From JAGVXH01 sp041649755 (GTDB lineage Archaea; Nanobdellota; Nanobdellia; Pacearchaeales; GW2011-AR1): DNA of 64,000 bases. The position numbers were made by a program, and so were the translations under genes. The stretch lies in the NCBI GenBank assembly GCA_041649755.1, contig JBAZMK010000006.1, positions 5,188-69,187 of the forward strand, given 5' to 3'. The notes under the pieces were generated by a model. It was not told the DNA's origin. It was given only the letters and a program-made list of their open reading frames with translations, and did no database searches. Of this stretch, positions 1-8,983 are shown one piece after another (within the stretch, counting starts at the first letter, position 1; every line of letters begins with the position of its first letter).

Positions 1-801
1 TTTAATTCTTTCATGAATCTCTCTATTTACAAATTTATTGAACTTTCGGTATATTTTGAAGTAATTTAATGGAGAAATGTTAATTTTTTCTCCGTTTCTG
101 CTTTTTTCAGTTTCTATAATTATTTTTTTAAATTTTTTATACACTTCAGGGGATTTTTCTTTTAATTTCTTCAGCATTTTATCTTTTCTTCTTTCTTTTA
201 TGCCTAAAATAATAAAATATTTTCCTAAATCGTGAAATATCCCTCCCTGAACTGAAGAATATATTATGTCCGGGTCAAAGTTAGATTCTATTATTGATAC
301 ATAGTTCCATTGTAGCTTATCGAACCCATCAAAGATTCCTGCTAAGTTTTCTTCATATCCTAAGTAAGGCAAGTATTCTTTTACGTCTTCTCCCATCAAA
401 ATCCAGTAATTTTTGCAAAGGTTTCTCGGAAATGAATAGTTCCCCCTCCAGAACATATTAAAGTGTTTTTCATATGAGAAAAATATTTCTATTCTAAATA
501 TTTGTTTTTCATCTTTTAGATTTCTTTCAATAAAAGTGTTACCCGCTCTTGCAGGCGAATAATAAACTATCTTTTCTTCTTTTGTTTCTTTTTTGCAGAA
601 GTCTTTAAGAATTTTTTTTATCTTCCTGTAAACTTTAATATCTTGTTTCTTTAGAATAAAATAAGTGTCTATGTCTTGATGAGGCTTTAATTTGTTTGAA
701 TAGACACTACTTCCATGGAGGACTATTGAAAATATATCTTTTTTTACCGGAGAAAGCTCTTTTTTAAGGTTGTTAAGGAGTTCTTTTATCCTTTTATTCA
801 T
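1..801 (-). CDS. Nucleotidyltransferase-like protein, 3' end cut by window edge
   Basis: The reading frame is open from the ATG at 801 down to base 1 with no stop, so 267 codons are visible and the C-terminus lies outside the window. Near residues 29-49 there is a pol-beta-type nucleotidyltransferase signature: HGSSVYSN, then DIDTYFI, the GSxxx...DxD arrangement that binds the metal and nucleotide. The remainder is lysine-rich and has no second domain I recognise. The family includes kanamycin- and MNT-like nucleotidyltransferases; the substrate cannot be told. The gene lies upstream of and in the same direction as nothing visible on its left; on its right two metallophosphoesterase genes run the same way. 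The fold class is fairly sure, the function is not. Confidence 0.7.
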   Translation of the reverse strand, partial: MNKRIKELLNNLKKELSPVKKDIFSIVLHGSSVYSNKLKPHQDIDTYFILKKQDIKVYRKIKKILKDFCKKETKEEKIVYYSPARAGNTFIERNLKDEKQIFRIEIFFSYEKHFNMFWRGNYSFPRNLCKNYWILMGEDVKEYLPYLGYEENLAGIFDGFDKLQWNYVSIIESNFDPDIIYSSVQGGIFHDLGKYFIILGIKERRKDKMLKKLKEKSPEVYKKFKKIIIETEKSRNGEKINISPLNYFKIYRKFNKFVNREIHERIK

Positions 802-834
802 CTCTATTTGTGTTCCCAGAAGTTTATAAAATTA

Positions 835-1791
835 TCATAAAAATTCTATTTTTTTGATTTTCTTTTTTTCATTAATCTCTATTAGAATCTGGGCTTGTTT
901 TCCGTATCCAGGATTTATTATGGTTGTTTTGCCTATTTTGTCTTTCCCTTTGCCTTCGTGTACGTGACCCCCGGTACAGATTAACGGTCGGAATTTTTCG
1001 CAAAAAGTTCTTGCGATTGTTGAGCCTAGATGTTTTTTATAGGCATAGGATTCTTTATCTTTGCAGGTATCTAATTTTGTATTGTATGGAATATTATGTG
1101 TTATAAAAAGTGTTGGGAGTTTTTTGTTTTTTCTTTCTTTATAAGCGGTGTTTAACTTATCTAAGATTTTTTTGTAGGATTTTTTTAAAGATTTGGCTTC
1201 TTTATCTTTTATCTTTTTTAAGAACTTCTTATTTGGTTTTTCGGGTGCACTTGAAAGTCCGTAACCGATAAAATTAATCCCCTTGAATTCAATACATTTA
1301 AACATACAATTATTTAGGTTTTTAATTCCCTTGAATTCAATACATTTAAACATACAATTATTTAGGTTTTTAATTCCCTTAGTTAAAGAAGGATTTATCT
1401 TATCTCCGAGCCATAAATCGTAAGCACATCTCATATGACTGTAATAATCTTCTGGACTTTTTATTCTACTTTTCCCATAGCTTTGGTCCCAATTTCCCGC
1501 GACCATAAAGATGGGTTTTCCAAAAGAATCGATATATTTTAAAGTTTTCCTTCCGATATTTACCGATTCTTTTTCGTATTCTTTCAATCTTTTTTTACCG
1601 ATTTCTCTTATCAACCACTCATCGAAATCTTCATCGAAATCTTTGTTTTTTATTAATTTAAAAAATTTTTTGTAAAATGGTGCGATTTTTCGGTCGTCGC
1701 AGATGTCTCCTGCAAGTATGAGTGCATCGAAATCTTTGTTTTTAATTATGGGTTTTCTGCCGTGCAAGTCCCCTATTACAAGTAATTTCAT
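835..1791 (-). CDS. Metallophosphoesterase with internal 16-residue duplication
   Basis: This is a calcineurin-like phosphoesterase. The metal-binding motifs appear in family order: GDLHG at the N-terminus, GDICDD, GNWD, a histidine in FITHN, and GGHVHEGKG near the C-terminus. An in-frame ATG lies 21 bases upstream (1812), but starting at 1791 puts the first beta strand (MKLLVIGDLHG) at the N-terminus as in homologues. The protein is about 318 residues, longer than its 224- and 197-residue relatives in this window. Part of the extra length is a perfect tandem duplication of 16 residues beginning GIKNLNNCMF. The substrate is unknown; archaeal relatives act on phosphodiesters or nucleotides. 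Family call is secure, substrate open. Confidence 0.88.
   Translation of the reverse strand: MKLLVIGDLHGRKPIIKNKDFDALILAGDICDDRKIAPFYKKFFKLIKNKDFDEDFDEWLIREIGKKRLKEYEKESVNIGRKTLKYIDSFGKPIFMVAGNWDQSYGKSRIKSPEDYYSHMRCAYDLWLGDKINPSLTKGIKNLNNCMFKCIEFKGIKNLNNCMFKCIEFKGINFIGYGLSSAPEKPNKKFLKKIKDKEAKSLKKSYKKILDKLNTAYKERKNKKLPTLFITHNIPYNTKLDTCKDKESYAYKKHLGSTIARTFCEKFRPLICTGGHVHEGKGKDKIGKTTIINPGYGKQAQILIEINEKKKIKKIEFL
1280..1380. repeat. 48-bp tandem duplication inside a metallophosphoesterase gene
   Basis: Two copies with a period of 48 bases (1280-1327 and 1328-1375, plus five bases of a third). Because 48 is divisible by three, the reading frame is kept and 16 residues are duplicated. The copies are identical, so the event is recent or maintained by gene conversion. 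Confidence 0.95.
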
Positions 1792-1841
1792 TGAAGAATA
1801 TAAGATTTTCACTATAAAAAGTTAATTGGGTTTTAAAAGGG

Positions 1842-2516
1842 TTATATTACAATAATTTTATAGTCCCCACAACAACCAAGATTATAAATGATTGTTTTTC
1901 CAATTTTTGCTTTTCCTTTGGCTTCGTGGATATGCCCACAAAGAACTATCTTTGGCTGATGAGATTTAATTGCTTTAAAAATTATTCTTGAACCTACATG
2001 TTTTTTACTATACGTAACATCTACATAACCATAAGGGGGATTGTGGCAAACAAGAATAGAGTTTGGGTTCTCCTTTAGAAGTTTATTTAGAAGTACTTCT
2101 CTAGATTTATTTGTCTTGGTAACTTTGTCAAGAAAAGACTTATCATTAAGCCAGTTATATGCCCATCTTTCAAAAATCATATCACATATTATTATACTTA
2201 AATTTTTTATTTTCAAACTTCCGATTTCTTTGTAATCAAGGTTATACTTTTTTAAAAGGTTTGAGAAATATTTTTGTTCCTTTTTATTGAAGAACATATT
2301 TCCTCTAAGTATTATTGAAGGGAGGTTATATGAAGATATTTTCTTTATTATCCTTTCTCCATTTTTAAAATCAGCATACCCCGTGCCGTTTTTCATTCTA
2401 TTTATTGGAAAAACTTCTCCAACACAAATTATTAGATCAATTTTGTTTTTTTTAATAATCTTGTCTAATTTTTTAGGTAGTTTGCCGTGGGGGTCTCCTA
2501 ATGCAAGAATTTTCAT
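1842..2516 (-). CDS. Metallophosphoesterase with degraded metal motifs
   Basis: Calcineurin-like phosphoesterase of 224 residues. It starts MKILALGDPHG, with GDPHG as motif I, and ends with CGHIHEAKG plus VCHNPPYG for the histidine motifs. Two central motifs deviate: the GD of motif II is GE (CVGEVFP), and the GNxD/E motif III appears as RGNMFF without the acidic residue. These changes may reduce or change metal binding. It lies 30 bases from the preceding metallophosphoesterase, on the same strand, and looks like its diverged paralogue. Function unknown. Confidence 0.82.
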   Translation of the reverse strand: MKILALGDPHGKLPKKLDKIIKKNKIDLIICVGEVFPINRMKNGTGYADFKNGERIIKKISSYNLPSIILRGNMFFNKKEQKYFSNLLKKYNLDYKEIGSLKIKNLSIIICDMIFERWAYNWLNDKSFLDKVTKTNKSREVLLNKLLKENPNSILVCHNPPYGYVDVTYSKKHVGSRIIFKAIKSHQPKIVLCGHIHEAKGKAKIGKTIIYNLGCCGDYKIIVI

Positions 2517-2546
2517 GAAAAACTTTAGCTAAATATCTTTTTAATT

Positions 2547-3092
2547 TTAACCCAAGACATCTATGTCGAAGAAGTCTGTTGCGTAGTTGGTTCCGTCTTT
2601 TTGGACTACTATATGGAATCTTATAGTGCATAATGGTGAAGTTTTTGGTATCATAAATCTAACGATTCCATAGTAAGTTTCTCCTGGGCTAAGGCTTATA
2701 GAGTCTGTTCTTCCTGTTTTTATCCAGTCAGTAATTACTGATTCGTCTACTCCGCATTTTTTCTTTACGTCAGGGTCTGAGACTTTTACTTCGTAATTGA
2801 ACTGACCTGATTCGGTAGTTCCTCTTTCAAGGTTTTTTATTCCAAATGCAACCCCCCAGTCTTCTCCCTGTTCAATTTTGGCTATTTGATTGGAGAGATA
2901 AACGACGGTTTTTTTGTCTTCAACAAAGAGTTTATTTATCTCGTCTTTAGTTTTTTCATTCATTATTAAGATGTTGTCTGTGCTCCCACTAAATATATTT
3001 TTTACTAGAACAAGACCCAGAATTAACATAGACATCGCGAGAACAACAATAACTATCGTTCCTATAGAGAGTTCAATAGCCCCTTTTTTCAT
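2547..3092 (-). CDS. Pilin-like membrane-anchored secreted protein
   Basis: The 181-residue protein begins with a short charged tip (MKKGAIELS) and a 25-residue hydrophobic helix, the form of archaeal class III signal peptides of type IV pilin-like proteins. Downstream is a beta-rich domain with one cysteine pair candidate (KKKCGV and PLCTI). Such proteins are common in DPANN genomes, where they are exported and remain anchored by the helix. A tRNA-Phe gene follows divergently. I do not recognise the outer domain; pilin-like is an inference from the N-terminus. Confidence 0.6.
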   Translation of the reverse strand: MKKGAIELSIGTIVIVVLAMSMLILGLVLVKNIFSGSTDNILIMNEKTKDEINKLFVEDKKTVVYLSNQIAKIEQGEDWGVAFGIKNLERGTTESGQFNYEVKVSDPDVKKKCGVDESVITDWIKTGRTDSISLSPGETYYGIVRFMIPKTSPLCTIRFHIVVQKDGTNYATDFFDIDVLG

Positions 3093-3165
3093 TAATGTTT
3101 ATACTCTTTTTCTTTTATAAATCTTCCCAACAGGCTTAAAAACTCCTAATTATTCTCTTTTTTGT

Positions 3166-3237
3166 GGGGCGGTAGCTCAGTGGGAGAGCACACGGCTGAA
3201 GACCGTGGTGTCGAGGGTTCGATTCCCTCTCGTCCCA
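3166..3237 (+). tRNA. tRNA-Phe (GAA)
   Basis: A 72-nt cloverleaf can be folded. The acceptor is ggggcgg with tcgtccc (two G-U pairs), then a D arm gctc/gagc, an anticodon stem cacgg/ccgtg around loop ctgaaga (anticodon GAA) and a T arm gaggg/ccctc around ttcgatt. The discriminator base is A. The 3' CCA is not encoded, no intron is seen, and the next gene starts 7 bases downstream. Confidence 0.95.
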
Positions 3238-3243
3238 TTTAAA

Positions 3244-3867
3244 ATGTCCAAAAAAACTATTTTAGAAAAGGAAAATAGAAAATCGAAGCTTTTTTTTGAA
3301 TTTAAAAGGAAGAGTCTTCATGCCTTGGGGGCAGGTTATCTTTTAGTTTATTGGGTTTTTATGAAACTTTTTGGGCATAGGGTTGCGATGTTGACTATTC
3401 TTGCGACGCTTCTTATTTTTATTGTGATAGAATTTTTTAGGATATATGAAAGGAAAAGGATTCCTTTTTTTTATTTTTTATGGAGGCCTAAGGAAGAGAA
3501 TTCTCTTGGTGGACAGGTCTATTTTATTCTTGGCTTGATTTTGGCTCTGGCTATCTTTGAGTTTGATATAGCTTTGGCAGTAGTTCTGATGACGACTTTT
3601 GGAGATATGGCTGCGGCGGTTTTCGGGATTGCTTTTGGTAAACATTGGATTAAACAATTAAATGAGACTGCCTGGGAAGGGGTGATTGCAGAATTTGTTG
3701 TGGATTTTATAATTTGCTGGATAATCTTTGGAAGTTGGGTGATTGTTATACCTATGGCTTTGACTGCGACTGCGGTAGAGACGGTTTTCCCTCATGTAGA
3801 TGATAATCTTGCGATTCCTGTTTTTTCTGGTTTTGTAGGTCAGTGTTTAAAAATAATTTTTCCTTAA
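3244..3867 (+). CDS. DGK1/SEC59-type CTP-dependent lipid (polyprenol/diacylglycerol) kinase
   Basis: Polytopic membrane protein of 207 residues. An upstream in-frame ATG at 3205 lies inside the tRNA, so the ATG at 3244 is the start. Family hallmarks are visible: an N-terminal basic helix with RKSLHALGAG, a GDMAAAVFG motif in the middle, and the C-terminal sequence DDNLAIPVFSG. These define the dolichol kinase/diacylglycerol kinase/phytol kinase superfamily, which phosphorylates membrane lipids with CTP. In an archaeon the likely substrate is a polyprenol or an archaeol-related alcohol; this is inferred. Two bases separate it from the ICMT-like gene, so the pair is probably co-transcribed. Confidence 0.82.
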   Translation: MSKKTILEKENRKSKLFFEFKRKSLHALGAGYLLVYWVFMKLFGHRVAMLTILATLLIFIVIEFFRIYERKRIPFFYFLWRPKEENSLGGQVYFILGLILALAIFEFDIALAVVLMTTFGDMAAAVFGIAFGKHWIKQLNETAWEGVIAEFVVDFIICWIIFGSWVIVIPMALTATAVETVFPHVDDNLAIPVFSGFVGQCLKIIFP

Positions 3868-3868
3868 A

Positions 3869-4384
3869 ATGAGCCGATATTTTTTTATTGGAATACTAAC
3901 TCTTTTAATTTATCTACCTATTTTGATTTTTATTGTGAGGAAGGATTTCAGGGGTAGGTTTAGTAATGTTGTTTCTAAAAAAATTAGTGATATCCTCAGA
4001 GAAGTTTTTATCGGGATTCTTTATTTTTTGATTATCTTCTTTTCTTTTTTTGAAGAGATACATTTAGGTTTTTTGGCTTTTGTCGGGATTTTATTTTATT
4101 CTTTAGGGATAGTTTTTACTTATTATGGTTATTATTTATTTTTTAAGGAGAAAGGGCTTATAAAGAAAAAAGTGTTTTCAATATCCAGAAATCCGACTTA
4201 TTTTTTTGGTTATGTTGCGGTTTTTGGGGTTATTTTGGTGACAAGGTCTCTTTTGATTTTAGTTCTTCATATTTTACTTATATTTTTGACGGATAAGACT
4301 ATCAAGAATGAGGAGAAATATTTGATGAGGGTTTATAAGAAAGAATATAGGGAGTACGCAAAGAAGGTCAGAAGATATTTATAA
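3869..4384 (+). CDS. Isoprenylcysteine carboxyl methyltransferase-like membrane protein
   Basis: Small membrane protein of 171 residues with about four to five hydrophobic segments. The C-terminal half carries the signature of the ICMT/PEMT family: SISRNPTYF, then NEEKYLMRVYKKEYREYAKK and RRYL at the end. Members are SAM-dependent membrane methyltransferases (or, in a few cases, related reductases). It starts one base after the preceding lipid kinase gene, so both may modify an isoprenoid lipid; that link is inference. The stop codon directly abuts the 3' end of RNase P RNA on the other strand. Confidence 0.75.
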   Translation: MSRYFFIGILTLLIYLPILIFIVRKDFRGRFSNVVSKKISDILREVFIGILYFLIIFFSFFEEIHLGFLAFVGILFYSLGIVFTYYGYYLFFKEKGLIKKKVFSISRNPTYFFGYVAVFGVILVTRSLLILVLHILLIFLTDKTIKNEEKYLMRVYKKEYREYAKKVRRYL

Positions 4385-4683
4385 GTCAGTAGGAAATAGG
4401 CCGCGTTTTGTCAAACTTCGTTTCCGAACAGTTTGGCTAACATCTGACTAAGCGGGTGCAAGAACCCTTGCATCAATCAGGATGCTCGTTCCACCGCAAC
4501 TTAATGCGCTCGTCTCTATACCAGAGCCACGCCTCACGACGCACGACTTTCGCCGTTGATTCCCTTTCGGGCTTTATGAACTAAATCAATAAAGGATGCG
4601 CGGACCTTCCTCAGCGTCCAGAAATCATAATCATTTCTTTTGCCTTTTAGACAAGGACACCGACAGTTAGCTTTCCTACTGAC
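4385..4683 (-). ncRNA. rnpB: RNase P RNA
   Basis: On the minus strand the segment begins GTCAGTAGGAAA and ends ATTTCCTACTGAC, giving a 12-bp closing P1 helix. Inside are the universally conserved elements of RNase P RNA in the right order: TGAGGAAGGTCCGCGC (CR I) and, near the 3' end, ACAAAACGCGGCCTA (CR V). GAAAG and GTGGAACG segments lie between them. The length (299 nt) fits archaeal type A-like RNAs. It matures tRNA 5' ends. The 3' end abuts the stop codon of the ICMT-like gene. Confidence 0.9.
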
Positions 4684-4765
4684 GTAATTAGGAGAAAAAT
4701 TAGGTTTTTAAATCTAGTGATTGAGACAACAAAAATTTATAAGTGCTTTTTTGCTTTTCAGCCCT

Positions 4766-6658
4766 ATGTGGTCTTTATATAAGAGAAAAGAGGAAGAAGA
4801 AGGTCTTGGGGCGGGGATTTTTAATTATTCTGGTGAGAAACTTGAGCCTATGAAATTTTCTAATGGGAAAACTCAGGCAGATATTGTTAAGGAGATACTT
4901 GATTCTATAAAAGAAGGGCATAAGATAATTTTTATAAAAGGGGCTTGCGGGAGCGGGAAGTCTGCTATTGCTTTGAACCTCGCGAGGCATTTTAAGAAGA
5001 CCTCTATTATAGTCCCTATTAAATCTTTGCAGGAACAATATGAGAAGGATTATACAAAGAAAAAGTTTATTATAAAAGAAAATGGTAATCCCCTTAAAAT
5101 CTCTGTTATAAAGGGTAGGAATAATTTTCGTTGTCCTTTTTCTGGCGAACGTGCCGATGACCCCGAACTTCCCTGTACAATAGAGATTCGTGAGAAGAAT
5201 ATGGGCCAATTATTGAAATATATTGAGGCTAATCCTTTTGTTGAAAAAGAAGACTTTTCTTCCGTTTCGGATATAAGGAGGATGAATATTGCTCCTGCGT
5301 GCCCTTATTGGTCTCCTCTTATGCCTGCAGATGTGAAACCTAAAGGATTGAAGAATTTTGAGAAGAAAAAATATATGGCAATTTGCAGTAAAGAATATGC
5401 TTTATTTCAACGTAAGAAAGGGTGTCCATATTATGACCAATATGGATCTTATGTAGACTCTGATGTTTTGATTTTTAATAGTCTTAAATATACTCTAGAG
5501 TTTATGATGGGAAGGAAACCTAAGACTGATTTAGACATAATTGACGAGTGCGATGAATTCCTTGATAACTTTGCTAATGAGAAAAAGATAAATCTTAACA
5601 GGCTTTATTCTTCTTTAATGAATTTAATGCCCTCTGATGCAGAGACTAAAATGCGGGTGAAAGAGATGATTCATGAAGTGAATTCTCTTATACTTGATTC
5701 GCCTAAGATAGATGTAGAGAAAATTAAGAAAACGAAGGTAAGAGATTTAATAGATAAGATTTTAGAGAATTCAAATCTTGCTAGGGACGAAGAGTTTAAT
5801 TATTTCAACAATGTTGTTGAAACGGCGTTGGTTTTTGAGAATATTTTAGATGATACTTATGTTTCTGTTGAGAGAGTAAAGAAAGAAAATGGACAGAAGA
5901 GTCTTTTTGGGAAAGGTAACTTTGATAGCGAGAATGTTGTTATAACTCTTGTTTCTATTAATTTAGCTCAAAAGTTTAAAGAGTTAGCAGAGAAAAATGA
6001 TGTTATGGTTTTAATGTCGGGGACTCTTCATTCTGAAGGAGTTTTAAAGGATATTTTTGGACTTAAAGATTTTAAAGTTATTGAGGCTGAAACTAAGAGT
6101 CCTGGGAAGATAAACCTTTATAGAACTGGCTTAGAAATGAATTGTAGTTTTGAAAATTTTAAGAATGGGACTATAACACGAAAACAATATTTGAAAATAA
6201 TGGATGTTTGTATGGCTAATGCAGAGAAGCCTGTGCTTGTTCATGTCAGTGCGTTTAAGGATTTGCCTACGGAAGAAGAAAATAGAGAGTATAAATTTGA
6301 TAATTTAGTGACTCAGGAGAGGTTGCTGGAACTTCAGGCTAGGGGCAATTCTTCAGTAGAGGATTTTTCTTCTGGCGGAGTTGATGTTCTTTTTACGACA
6401 AAGTGTTCGCGGGGGGTTGATTTTGCAGGAAGCAAGTGCAACTCAATTGTCATCACAAGGTTTCCTTATCCGAATATTCAGGGTTTATTCTGGAAGATTC
6501 TTAAAAAAGAACAGCCAGAGAAGTTCATGGAATTTTATATTGATAAAGCAAGAAGGGAGCTTTTTCAGAAAATTGCAAGAGGCGTTAGGTTTAAAGGAGA
6601 TAAGGTTAATTTACTTAGCCCCGATGTTAGAGTTTTAAATGCTAAGTTCGATATGTGA
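4766..6658 (+). CDS. XPD/DinG-type Fe-S superfamily 2 helicase
   Basis: ATP-dependent helicase of 630 residues. Walker A GACGSGKS lies near residue 59, and the Walker B/DEAH position reads IIDECDEF near 260. Between them are the cysteines typical of the XPD/Rad3/DinG 4Fe-4S domain (CPFSG, LPCT, ACPYW, AICSK, GCPYY), more than four, so the exact ligands are unclear. The C-terminal half holds motif V/VI-like sequences (CSRGVDF and FQKIARGVRF). An in-frame TTG lies 45 bases upstream, but a TATA-like tttataa about 25 bases before the ATG at 4766 supports a leaderless start there. Likely role: DNA repair or processing helicase. Confidence 0.88.
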   Translation: MWSLYKRKEEEEGLGAGIFNYSGEKLEPMKFSNGKTQADIVKEILDSIKEGHKIIFIKGACGSGKSAIALNLARHFKKTSIIVPIKSLQEQYEKDYTKKKFIIKENGNPLKISVIKGRNNFRCPFSGERADDPELPCTIEIREKNMGQLLKYIEANPFVEKEDFSSVSDIRRMNIAPACPYWSPLMPADVKPKGLKNFEKKKYMAICSKEYALFQRKKGCPYYDQYGSYVDSDVLIFNSLKYTLEFMMGRKPKTDLDIIDECDEFLDNFANEKKINLNRLYSSLMNLMPSDAETKMRVKEMIHEVNSLILDSPKIDVEKIKKTKVRDLIDKILENSNLARDEEFNYFNNVVETALVFENILDDTYVSVERVKKENGQKSLFGKGNFDSENVVITLVSINLAQKFKELAEKNDVMVLMSGTLHSEGVLKDIFGLKDFKVIEAETKSPGKINLYRTGLEMNCSFENFKNGTITRKQYLKIMDVCMANAEKPVLVHVSAFKDLPTEEENREYKFDNLVTQERLLELQARGNSSVEDFSSGGVDVLFTTKCSRGVDFAGSKCNSIVITRFPYPNIQGLFWKILKKEQPEKFMEFYIDKARRELFQKIARGVRFKGDKVNLLSPDVRVLNAKFDM

Positions 6659-7927
6659 TTATTCATATCTTAATGCATCAACTGGTTTAAGTTTTGAAGC
6701 TCGATAAGCAGGGATTGCTCCTGCAATCATTCCTACCCCAATTGAAATTAAAAATGCTCCAAGTATTAATGTTGGACTAAAATAAGTGGAGCTTAACGAA
6801 AATCTTCCGAGAGAGTCTCCAACCATCCCCCCGACATATCCTGCTCCCAAGATACCTAAGATAATCCCCCCAATTCCTCCGACTAAACCAAGTAGACCTG
6901 AGTTAAATAAAAATATGAGTAAAATGTCTTTATTTTGTGCGCCAATTGCTTTCATTATTCCAATTTCTTTTGTTTTTTCTAAAACTGATGTGAACATCGT
7001 GTTTGCGATTCCTACAGCTCCTACAACTAAGGAAATTGCTGCGATTGCCGCGAGAAATAAAGAGATAGAGCTTATAGAAGAAGTAATTGTTTCTTGCATC
7101 GCGGCGGGGTTTGAAACTGAAAAGTCCATATCTTTATCTTGTAAAATTCCTCTTGATGACATTAGTTTTTTTTCAATCTCTTCAATTGTATCTTCAGTTA
7201 TTTCAACGTTTGCAATTTTTACAGAGATAGAGTCAAATTCATCTTTTCCTACGTCTTCTAAAACTTCTCTTGCCATTTCAATTGGCATGAAGATTGTTGA
7301 GTCATCTGTTCCTCCAGATTTTAGAATCCCGACAATCTTGAATGTTTTTCCACCTATTGTGACTTGCCTATTTGTTTGCATTCCGTCTTCAAAGATAGAG
7401 TTCGCTACACGAGATCCTACGACAATTGAGTTTGAGTCTCCTTTTGTTAAATATCTTCCAGAATCAAGTTCTGTATTTATGAAGTCTTTCCAAACTTCTG
7501 TATCAATCCCTTGGATAGATATAGTTGCTGATTTACCTAGATAACTTACTTCCTCCCGACCACTTACCGTTCCCATGGCGGATTTTACATTAGAGATGCT
7601 TTTTATCACCAGCACATCTTTTGCGGTAAGGTTTTTTTGTTCTGAAGAAGTTGTTGTGATCCCTTCATTTCCTGGGGGACCTCCTCCCATTGTTCTAAAT
7701 CCTCCTCCTACCCCCATGGCTCTCGAGAATCCAGGACTTATAGTTAAAATGTCAGCTCCGAGAGAACTTAGTTGTTCTTCTAATTGCTTTTGTGCCCCTT
7801 GACTTACTGCAAGGATAGCTACTACTGCTCCGATTCCAATAACAATTCCAATTATAGTAAGATAACTTCTTAACTTGCTGTGTATCAGCATGTTAAATGA
7901 AAGATTGAGTGCTTTTTTTAGTCTCAT
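6659..7927 (-). CDS. MacB/FtsX-like ABC transporter permease
   Basis: This 422-residue permease has the MacB architecture. An N-terminal transmembrane helix follows MRLKKALNLSFNMLIHSKLR, then comes a periplasmic-type MacB_PCD domain (residues about 45-270), and three C-terminal helices form the FtsX domain with KTKEIGIMKAIGA, the usual coupling segment. It ends on the conserved AIPAYRASKLKPVDALRYE. With the ATPase at 8984-9673 and the membrane protein between them it forms a three-gene export or mechanotransmission system. Substrate unknown. Confidence 0.93.
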   Translation of the reverse strand: MRLKKALNLSFNMLIHSKLRSYLTIIGIVIGIGAVVAILAVSQGAQKQLEEQLSSLGADILTISPGFSRAMGVGGGFRTMGGGPPGNEGITTTSSEQKNLTAKDVLVIKSISNVKSAMGTVSGREEVSYLGKSATISIQGIDTEVWKDFINTELDSGRYLTKGDSNSIVVGSRVANSIFEDGMQTNRQVTIGGKTFKIVGILKSGGTDDSTIFMPIEMAREVLEDVGKDEFDSISVKIANVEITEDTIEEIEKKLMSSRGILQDKDMDFSVSNPAAMQETITSSISSISLFLAAIAAISLVVGAVGIANTMFTSVLEKTKEIGIMKAIGAQNKDILLIFLFNSGLLGLVGGIGGIILGILGAGYVGGMVGDSLGRFSLSSTYFSPTLILGAFLISIGVGMIAGAIPAYRASKLKPVDALRYE

Positions 7928-7934
7928 TAGCCCT

Positions 7935-8930
7935 CTATTTTTTCTTTGTTTTTTCGGTCAAAATCCATTCAGGAGTTTTAGATTCTGCATCTTTTCTCGA
8001 TTTGTTTCTAAACTTAGAAATTATTTCTTTTCTTTTATTTGGGTATTTTACTGCGAGTATGATTATTATAGTTAGGATAAGGATTATTATCCCCCAAAAC
8101 CAATAACTTTTGAATATACTCTCTTGTTGCATAGGAATATTTCCTCTTTGGAAGTTTCCGTAATCAGGCATTGTTTCATTATTATTACTTACTGGAGAAG
8201 TGGACAATGAACCGACTTCTTTTATTAAACTTCTTCTTTCTCCTATGCTGTCAGTGTAATCTAATTGTACTTTCAGTGATTCTGTGTTTCTTCCTATAGG
8301 AGAAATACTAAAACTGACGAGGGTATAGTCCCCCGATTCTAAGTTTCCAACCATCTGCCCGTTTGTTCCACTTATCTTATAACTCTCTTGTTCAGGAATC
8401 CTTACGATAAGGGAGTTTGCAGTGTTCTTTCCTATATTAGCTATAGCAATAGAGTAGTCTGTTCCTGATGATTCTTGTATTATTAGGTCAAAGTCTGTCT
8501 GTACATTTTCAATTTGAATATCAAAAGACCCCGTTATCCAGTTTTCACTTTTTCCATCGCTCGCATATTTAAATTTTAATTCATTTTCTCCTTCAACGGC
8601 GTTTTTATCAACTCTTATTTTGTATTCTACGACTACTTCTCCAGAACCGCTGCCGAAGCTTCTAAGGGCTTTTTCATTGCTATCTAAAGAAAAGGGGAAT
8701 TCTGGTAACAGTTCAAATTTAGCGTCTCTTGAAGAAGAACCCAGATTTATTTTTATCCATAATTTAAAATATTCTCCTGGATTAACAGGGTAAGGTTCGT
8801 ATTTTAGCTGTGTTATTTGGGTTCCGCTGAAACTTTCATCGTAATTATAATCTACAACTTCTGCTGAGGCTATTGTTATTATGTTTAATATTAGGAGGCT
8901 CATTAAAAAAGTGATTTTTATTTTTTTCAT
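7935..8930 (-). CDS. Secreted, C-terminally anchored adaptor-like protein of the ABC operon
   Basis: The protein of about 331 residues starts with a signal peptide (MKKIKITFLMSLLILNII) and ends with a transmembrane helix (residues about 280-300) followed by a basic cytoplasmic tail. The body is beta-rich and resembles COG1361-type S-layer/CARDB-like domains (YPVNPGEYFKLWIKI; NIGKNTANSL). An ATG 12 bases upstream is possible, but the charged start at 8930 is the better signal peptide. It lies between permease and ATPase genes on the same strand, the place of an extracytoplasmic partner of a MacB-like exporter. Confidence 0.72.
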   Translation of the reverse strand: MKKIKITFLMSLLILNIITIASAEVVDYNYDESFSGTQITQLKYEPYPVNPGEYFKLWIKINLGSSSRDAKFELLPEFPFSLDSNEKALRSFGSGSGEVVVEYKIRVDKNAVEGENELKFKYASDGKSENWITGSFDIQIENVQTDFDLIIQESSGTDYSIAIANIGKNTANSLIVRIPEQESYKISGTNGQMVGNLESGDYTLVSFSISPIGRNTESLKVQLDYTDSIGERRSLIKEVGSLSTSPVSNNNETMPDYGNFQRGNIPMQQESIFKSYWFWGIIILILTIIIILAVKYPNKRKEIISKFRNKSRKDAESKTPEWILTEKTKKK

Positions 8931-8983
8931 GTTGTCTAACATTTGTTTTAGTTTAAAAGCGAGATGGATTTAAAATCCATACA

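Noticed and set aside
4721..4765. Upstream TTG start for the helicase
   Set aside because: The TATA-like sequence lies between this TTG and the ATG at 4766, so the transcript would begin after the TTG.
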